A stretch of DNA of 64,000 bases. Origin: Amycolatopsis umgeniensis (lineage in GTDB: Bacteria > Actinomycetota > Actinomycetes > Mycobacteriales > Pseudonocardiaceae). How positions within the stretch are numbered: the first letter of the stretch is position 1; each line of letters begins with the position of its first letter. This document shows positions 58,906-64,000 of this stretch, piece by piece. A program made the translations under genes and the position numbers. Location of the stretch: the NCBI RefSeq assembly GCF_014205155.1, contig NZ_JACHMX010000001.1:8370001-8434000 (forward strand), in the 5' to 3' direction. The notes below the pieces were generated by a model. It saw nothing but the letters and a program-made list of their open reading frames with translations, did not search any database and was not told the origin of the DNA.

Positions 58906-60441
58906 TCAGAACGTGATCGACCAGCCGGTCAGGGTGCCGGTGTCGAAGCGGTGGACGTCGCGCACCTGAAGCTTCCAAGTGCCGTTGGCGTTCTCGCCGG
59001 AGGCGTTCACGGTGAAGGTCTGGTGCACACCGCCCGCCTCACCGACCCCGCCCGCCGGTTTGAGGGGCAGCGTGGCGCCGCTCGGTCCGATCAGGTCGAT
59101 CGCCAGGTCCGCGGAGTAGGTGTGGTCGATGTCCACCCGTACGGCCGAGCTCGCCGGAGCGTTGCCGTCGCAGCCGCTCTGGGTCACGGCGCTGCCCACG
59201 GTGGCCCCGGCGTCGGGGATGGACACATCCTCGTCGTTGGACTTGACACCGCATTTGGTCGGTGTGCCACCGCCGATGAATCCCGTGTAGAGCACCGCGT
59301 CCGGCGAGCCCGCGCCCGGATCGGTCACCAGCCCCGGTGAGGCGTTGCGGACGAGCGCGTCGCGCACCTGCTGCGGTGTCGCGCCGGGATTCGCGGCGAG
59401 GTACAACGCCGCCGCCCCCGCGCCGTGTGGCGAGGCCATCGAGGTGCCACTGCCGGTCCGGTAGCCGCCGGTGTGGTCGGTGGAGTAGATGTTGCCACCC
59501 GGGGCGAACAGGTCGACACACTTCCCGTAGTTCCCGCTACGGCCACCGCCCTGATTGATCCAGCCGACGGTCAACGCTTCGGGGGTACGGCCGGGGCTGG
59601 CCGTGCAGGCGTCCTGTCCGTTGTTGCCTGCGGCAACCGCGACCACGAAACCCTTGTCCACCAACGCTTTCACTTGAGCGTCGCCGACGCCGACGGTGTC
59701 CATGACCAGGCTCAGGTTGACCACGGCCGGTTTGACCCCGTTGGCGGCCACCCATTCCAGTCCGCTCACAGTCGCCGAATCCGGTCCGGAGCCGCCACAG
59801 CCCAGCGAGCGGACCGCGACCACTTTGGCCTTCTTGGCGACACCGACGGTTTTGCCCGCGATGGTGCCCGCCACATGGGAGCCGTGCCAGAAGCAGTCGC
59901 TCGTGTCGTTGTCGTTGTCGATGAAATCGCGGCCGTGCGCGCCCCTGCCCTCGAATTCGGTGTGCTGGATCCCCACTCCGGAGTCGACGACGTACGCGGT
60001 GACACCCTCGCCGCCATTGGGGTAGACGTACTTCTTGTCCAAGGTCTTGGTGCGCTGGTCGATCTGGTCCAGTCCCCACGACGGCGGGTTCGGCTGCTCG
60101 CCCGCGGCACGGGCGACGCCGTCCTGGTGCACCGTCCGCACGGCCGGGTCGGCGGCCAGCCGCCGGGCCTGCCGCTCGCTGAGGTCTCGGACCGAGAAAC
60201 CGTTCAGGGTCAACGCGTAGGTGTCGACCACCGCACCGCCGTAGCGCTGGGTCAACGAGGTGGCCCCGCCCTGAGCTGCTGCCTGCGCGCCGTCGCGGAG
60301 GACCACTATGTAGCGACCGGCGATGGGCTGCCGGGCTTGTACGACATCGCTTTCGGGCGTCGCGGCCGACGCGGCGGGACTCACCGTCGCCAATGCGGCC
60401 ACGATGCCGACCAGACCTAGCGTTATCCGGGCCTTCTGCAT
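58906..60441 (-). CDS. Secreted S8 subtilase with inhibitor I9 and P domain
   Basis: 511 residues from ATG at 60441 with a strong GGAGGAGAG site. Signal peptide about 1-27; I9 propeptide about 40-112 (GRYIVVLRDG ... VRTVHQDGVA). The subtilisin core holds D153 (AYVVDSGVG), H186 (CFWHGSHVAGTIAG), oxyanion N273 (AAGNNG) and S334 (GSGTSMASPHG). The C-terminal 105 residues form a proprotein-convertase P domain (YSADLAIDLIGPSGATLPLK ... WKLQVRDVHRFDTGTLTGW). Substrate unknown. The gene is divergent from the LAL regulator with a 184-bp spacer and is followed by the S1 protease. Confidence 0.95.
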   Translation of the reverse strand: MQKARITLGLVGIVAALATVSPAASAATPESDVVQARQPIAGRYIVVLRDGAQAAAQGGATSLTQRYGGAVVDTYALTLNGFSVRDLSERQARRLAADPAVRTVHQDGVARAAGEQPNPPSWGLDQIDQRTKTLDKKYVYPNGGEGVTAYVVDSGVGIQHTEFEGRGAHGRDFIDNDNDTSDCFWHGSHVAGTIAGKTVGVAKKAKVVAVRSLGCGGSGPDSATVSGLEWVAANGVKPAVVNLSLVMDTVGVGDAQVKALVDKGFVVAVAAGNNGQDACTASPGRTPEALTVGWINQGGGRSGNYGKCVDLFAPGGNIYSTDHTGGYRTGSGTSMASPHGAGAAALYLAANPGATPQQVRDALVRNASPGLVTDPGAGSPDAVLYTGFIGGGTPTKCGVKSNDEDVSIPDAGATVGSAVTQSGCDGNAPASSAVRVDIDHTYSADLAIDLIGPSGATLPLKPAGGVGEAGGVHQTFTVNASGENANGTWKLQVRDVHRFDTGTLTGWSITF

Positions 60442-60625
60442 CTCTCCTCCATTTCCCGTGTGCGACTGGCGCACCGCTTCACCATTCGGCGTGGGCGGAG
60501 GGGAAACAATCGTGGTGAGACCCCGGAGGGGTACGGCATTACCGCGATCAGGGTTACGCGGTGGTGACCGGCCGACGTATCGTTGCGGCCTCCCGGGAAC
60601 CGATGTGACCAGCGCGGAGGTGACA

Positions 60626-63493
60626 ATGGACGGTGAGACGGCGCGCGGACGATCCATCCCGATGGTCGGCCGGACAGCGGACCTGGCCACGCTGATCGAC
60701 GTCGTCACCCGCCCGCCCGCGGTGGTGTTCGTGGAAGGCGAGGCGGGGGCGGGGAAGACCACCTTGATCGGTGCCCTCGCGACGGCAGTGCGCGGCAGGA
60801 ACCTGTGGATGGCCGTCGGTACCTGTCAGCCGCTGGACGAACCCTTCCCCTACGGCCCGTTGCTCGACTGTTTCGGGCGAGCGGGGGAGAGGGTGGCCGG
60901 TCCCGATCCGGTGACCGGCGTCCTGCGCGGACACCTGCCGGAGCTCGCCGATCTCCTGCCCCCGGCACCGCCACCGCTGGACCTGCCGGAGGCCGAGCGC
61001 CATCGGATGTTCCGGGCGGTCTGCGCGCTGGTGCGCTCGCTCGGGCCTGCCGTGCTCGTGGTCGAAGACGTGCATTGGGCGGACGACGACACCCGTCAGG
61101 TGCTGAGATTTCTGCTCGCGGATCCACCACCCGGGTTGTCGCTGGTCATGACCTACCGGCGTGAGGAACTCGCCGGTGACGCACCGCTGGGGCCGGTCGT
61201 GCACCCACCGCCCGAGGTCCTCACCACGCACCTGGGACTACGCCCGTTCGAGGATCCGGAGGTGCGGGCGCTGATCGAAGCCGTGACGGGCGGCGTCGTT
61301 TCGGAGTCGTTCGCGACAGCGGTTCGGCACGAGACCGGCGGAATTCCTTTCCTCGTCGCGGAAACCGGCCGGGTTCTGCGTGACCGGCTCGTGGACACCC
61401 GGAGCGAGGGGGTGGCGGCGGCCCGGCTCCTGGCCGCCGTCGAGGTGCCCGTCCTGGTGAAAGAGTCGGTGCTCGAACGGCTGCACCGGCTGATCGAGCC
61501 GGAGCGCGCGGTCGCCGAGGCGGCGGCCGTACTGGACGACGCGGCGCCGGTGGAGATCCTCGCGGCGCTCGCGGGATTTCCCGGCGCGCACCCGGTGGTG
61601 AGCTTGGTACGCGCCGGTGTCTTGTCGGAAGACCCGCCGAACCGATACGGCCTCCGGCACGGTCTGGCGCGGCGGGCGGTGTACGCGGCGTTGCCGGGAC
61701 CGCGTCGGCGGGAGCTGCACGCCACCGCGGTCCGCGTGCTGGCCGACGTGGCCGGGTGGCCGGCGGCGCGGCTCGCCAGGCACTGCGCCGAGGCGGGCAT
61801 GCCGGAAGAGTGGCTGCGGTACAGCGAAAGCGCCGCGGACGCCGCGGCCGGGGCGAAGGACATGCCCACCGCGGTGGACCTGCTCTCCCAAGTGGTCTCC
61901 GACAGCGACGTGCCCGCCGAGGACGTGAACCGGCTGGCCGCCAAACTCTGTGGATACGCGCTGGCCGGGCTGCCTGACGCCGATGTGATCAGGCGCGTCG
62001 AGGCGCTGCTGTCGGACCCTCGATTGGCCGCCGACGTACGCGGCGAGGTGCGTCTCTGGTTCGGCACCCTGTTGGTGCGCGAGTCCATGCTGGACCGTGG
62101 ACGTGCCGAGATCACCCACGCCATCGAACTTCTGGGCGACCAGCCCGAGCGTGTCGCGTCCGGGATGGCACTGCTTTCCGTGCCGTACTTGGACATCGCC
62201 ACCGCCGCCGACCACCGGGCCTGGCGTCTGCGGGTGGAGGACCTGCTCGCCCGGCTGCCGCGGCGCCCCGCGCGCACGGCGGTCCTGGCCACGGTGCTCG
62301 GTGGACAGCTCATCGTCGGTGACCCGGTCATCTGGGACCGGATCACCCTGCTGCCCGCGCTCGACGACATCGACGACCCCGCCGAGGTCAGGCACCTCGC
62401 CCGGGCCTACGCCAACCTGGCCGACGCGTGCTCGTGGACCGGCCGGGACGGGCAGGGGCGAACGTTCCTGTACACCGGGTTGGCGATGGCCTCACGTACG
62501 GGCGCCGACTACGTGGTGGCGACAGCCGAAGCCACCGCGGCCCGGCTGGATTGGCTCGCGGGCGAATGGTCGGGGCTGGCCGAGCGGGTCCAGACGCTGA
62601 TCCATGCTTATTCCCATCTTCCCCTCATCGCGAACGAACTGAACCTGGTCATCGGCTGGCTGGCCGCCGCACGCGGCGACTGGCTGACCGCCGAACACGG
62701 ATTCCACGCCGCCCTGGACATTCACCCGACGGCGGTGATCCCGGTGGCGGTGGCCGCGGCGGGAGGGATGGCCGCCATGCTCCTCAGCCGGGACGACACC
62801 GCCGCTCGTGCTCACGCGGAGCACGGACTCGCCCTGCTCCGCGCGAAGGGCTCCTGGGCGTGGACCGCCGAGATCGTCCCCCAGGCGGTCGCGTGCTACC
62901 TCGCCGACGGCGCGACCGGTGCCGCGCGGCAACTCGTAGCGGAGGCGGAGGGGGAGTTGGACGGCATCGACGCGCCCTCGGCGCGAATGGCGCTCACGGT
63001 GTGCCGGGCACAGGTGGCCGCGGCAACGGGAGATCACGACGCCGCGGAGCGGCAGTACCGTGACGCGCAGCAGCGATACCAGGAACTCGGGCAGCGCTAC
63101 CGTGCCGCGCAGTGCGCCGACCGGGCCGCTCGCATCGCCGGCGCCGATCCCGCGGTGTTCCGTGATCTGGCCGCCGCGTTCGACGCGCTGGGCGCCACCG
63201 TCGACGCGGCCCGCTGCCGTCACCACATCCGCAGCACCGGCACCGTCATCCCTTCCGTCCGCGGCCGCCGCAGCTACGGCACGCAGCTTTCGCCGCGCGA
63301 ACACGATGTCGCACGCCTGCTGGCCAACGGTCACACCAACAGGGAGATCGCTCAAGCCCTCTTCATCTCACGGCGCACCGTCGAGGACCACGTCGCCAAC
63401 GTACTCCGCAAACTCGACGCGTCCTCCAGGCGCGATGTTCGACTGCGGGGCGAGCGAGGTCATCCCGCCCCGCCGTCGAGTAGCCAGTTGTAG
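60626..63493 (+). CDS. LAL-type LuxR transcriptional regulator (AAA + LuxR HTH)
   Basis: 955 residues from ATG at 60626 with GGAGG 5 bp upstream. Walker A GEAGAGKTT at about 38-46 and Walker B VLVVEDVHWADDD near 140-150 form the N-terminal ATPase. A long helical TPR-like middle follows, and a LuxR/GerE helix-turn-helix at about 888-945 (LSPREHDVARLLANGHTNRE, then SRRTVEDHVANVLRKLDA). This is a full-length, intact LAL/MalT-like regulator, in contrast to the remnant at 20277. Divergent orientation suggests control of the two protease genes. Confidence 0.93.
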   Translation: MDGETARGRSIPMVGRTADLATLIDVVTRPPAVVFVEGEAGAGKTTLIGALATAVRGRNLWMAVGTCQPLDEPFPYGPLLDCFGRAGERVAGPDPVTGVLRGHLPELADLLPPAPPPLDLPEAERHRMFRAVCALVRSLGPAVLVVEDVHWADDDTRQVLRFLLADPPPGLSLVMTYRREELAGDAPLGPVVHPPPEVLTTHLGLRPFEDPEVRALIEAVTGGVVSESFATAVRHETGGIPFLVAETGRVLRDRLVDTRSEGVAAARLLAAVEVPVLVKESVLERLHRLIEPERAVAEAAAVLDDAAPVEILAALAGFPGAHPVVSLVRAGVLSEDPPNRYGLRHGLARRAVYAALPGPRRRELHATAVRVLADVAGWPAARLARHCAEAGMPEEWLRYSESAADAAAGAKDMPTAVDLLSQVVSDSDVPAEDVNRLAAKLCGYALAGLPDADVIRRVEALLSDPRLAADVRGEVRLWFGTLLVRESMLDRGRAEITHAIELLGDQPERVASGMALLSVPYLDIATAADHRAWRLRVEDLLARLPRRPARTAVLATVLGGQLIVGDPVIWDRITLLPALDDIDDPAEVRHLARAYANLADACSWTGRDGQGRTFLYTGLAMASRTGADYVVATAEATAARLDWLAGEWSGLAERVQTLIHAYSHLPLIANELNLVIGWLAAARGDWLTAEHGFHAALDIHPTAVIPVAVAAAGGMAAMLLSRDDTAARAHAEHGLALLRAKGSWAWTAEIVPQAVACYLADGATGAARQLVAEAEGELDGIDAPSARMALTVCRAQVAAATGDHDAAERQYRDAQQRYQELGQRYRAAQCADRAARIAGADPAVFRDLAAAFDALGATVDAARCRHHIRSTGTVIPSVRGRRSYGTQLSPREHDVARLLANGHTNREIAQALFISRRTVEDHVANVLRKLDASSRRDVRLRGERGHPAPPSSSQL

Positions 63494-64000
63494 CGCAGCC
63501 GCAGCGCTCGTTCCGTGCTGGCCAGCGCGGCGGCGATCCCGATCGCGATGTTGAGCCACACCGGCAGGGCCACGGGTGAGGTGAAGGTTCCGATGTGCTC
63601 GGCGATCGGCGCCGGCCGAGTCAGTTTCTCCAGCAGCTGTGTGATCAGGACGGCCACGGAGACGAGGAGCAGGATCGTCGAGAAGAAGCCGATCCCGCGG
63701 CTGAGCGCGGGGTGGGTGCGGTCGAGGTGCTCGCGGCGCCCTTCGGCCGAGAAACGGTCCGGCTGGAGCTGGTGCTCGACTCCGTCGACGGTGACGAAGT
63801 GGCACCGCTTGAGCCCGAAGACGCTCTTCTTCACTTCGATCGTGCCGCCTGGGACGGGGAAGGCGGCCGGAAGCCGGGAGCGGGCGTGATGCCTGCCGTC
63901 GAGGTACAGGTCGGCGTTGGTGTGACCGGAGGAGTCGGTCCGTCCGTGCCGGACGTCGACGGCGTACTCGCCTTCGTCTCCGGCCGGCCGGAGATAGAAC
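63460..64000 (-). CDS. Membrane protein with N-terminal soluble domain (5' end outside window)
   Basis: The frame is open to the right edge, giving at least 179 residues (visible start FYLRPAGDEGEYAVDVRH), so the internal GTG at 63834 is not needed as start. The upstream 90 residues look like a small beta domain (NADLYLDGRHH ... VPGGTIEVKKSVFGLKRCHF). Two transmembrane helices follow (GFFSTILLLVSVAVLITQLL and PVWLNIAIGIAAALASTERA). I recognise no named family. Its 3' end overlaps the end of the LAL regulator gene by 34 bp. Confidence 0.65.
   Translation of the reverse strand, partial: FYLRPAGDEGEYAVDVRHGRTDSSGHTNADLYLDGRHHARSRLPAAFPVPGGTIEVKKSVFGLKRCHFVTVDGVEHQLQPDRFSAEGRREHLDRTHPALSRGIGFFSTILLLVSVAVLITQLLEKLTRPAPIAEHIGTFTSPVALPVWLNIAIGIAAALASTERALRLRYNWLLDGGAG

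Noticed and set aside
63515..63889. Plus-strand open frame at the right end
   Set aside because: It is antisense to a continuous minus-strand membrane protein frame that runs to the window edge with plausible helices.

Overview
The window is high-GC actinobacterial DNA. Gene style, dense overlapping operons and the repertoire (SARP and LAL regulators, phage-tail-like operon, hybrid NRPS/PKS locus) suggest a Pseudonocardiaceae genome such as Amycolatopsis. That assignment rests on gene content and my recollection of such genomes, not on a marker gene; no rRNA or tRNA gene was recognised.

Region 1 (1-14913, all +): the distal half of a contractile-injection-system (phage-tail-like, eCIS type) operon. 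In order it encodes a Pro-rich repeat protein cut by the window edge, tail tube, LysM/tube adaptor, VgrG-like spike, PAAR tip, gp25-like baseplate protein, baseplate J, tail protein I, a zinc-ribbon membrane protein with a discoidin-like domain, a very large secreted beta-propeller/VWA protein and a membrane-anchored Ig-like protein. Sheath, AAA ATPase and tape measure are not in the window and may lie to the left.

Region 2 (14920-21330): regulators. A NarL-type regulator lacking the phospho-acceptor Asp and a histidine kinase/response regulator pair are on the minus strand. A divergent SARP-NB-ARC-TPR regulator, a decayed LAL-type ATPase remnant and an SRPBCC protein are on the plus strand.

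Region 3 (21368-27880): transport. It holds an ArsB/SLC13-like ion transporter with a 44-residue membrane protein and a CBS protein, a SulP transporter with STAS domain, and an ABC-2 exporter pair. Three of these transcription units (ArsB-like, SulP, ABC) carry the same 19-nt element in the sense orientation in their leaders. In two of them it is followed by a matching GC-rich hairpin, so it looks like a cis-regulatory RNA.

Region 4 (28183-52716, all +): one tightly coupled biosynthetic operon. It comprises a 21-codon leader ORF, A-T-KS, A-T-C-T, KS-AT-KR-DH-T, C-A(Asn-like)-T, C-A(Ser-like)-T-TE(Cys)-MFS, two tandem paralogous ATP-grasp ligases and a SyrP/TauD-type Fe(II)/2-oxoglutarate hydroxylase. 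Most junctions overlap by 4 bp. The line would build a hybrid peptide-polyketide containing Asn or Asp, Ser, one reduced malonate unit and two unassigned units. A perfect palindrome closes the operon.

Region 5 (52802-64000): general metabolism, regulation and secreted proteases. It holds a two-subunit 3-oxoacid CoA-transferase with a divergent IclR regulator, an XRE/MmyB regulator, an SDR oxidoreductase, an S1 serine protease, an S8 subtilase with a P domain, a divergent LAL LuxR regulator and a membrane protein cut by the right edge.

Across the window there are two intergenic hairpin families (a GCGAAAGCCACTTTCG family and a GAAGGGGTCCTTC family) and a dispersed intragenic palindrome GTCCANNNTGGAC.
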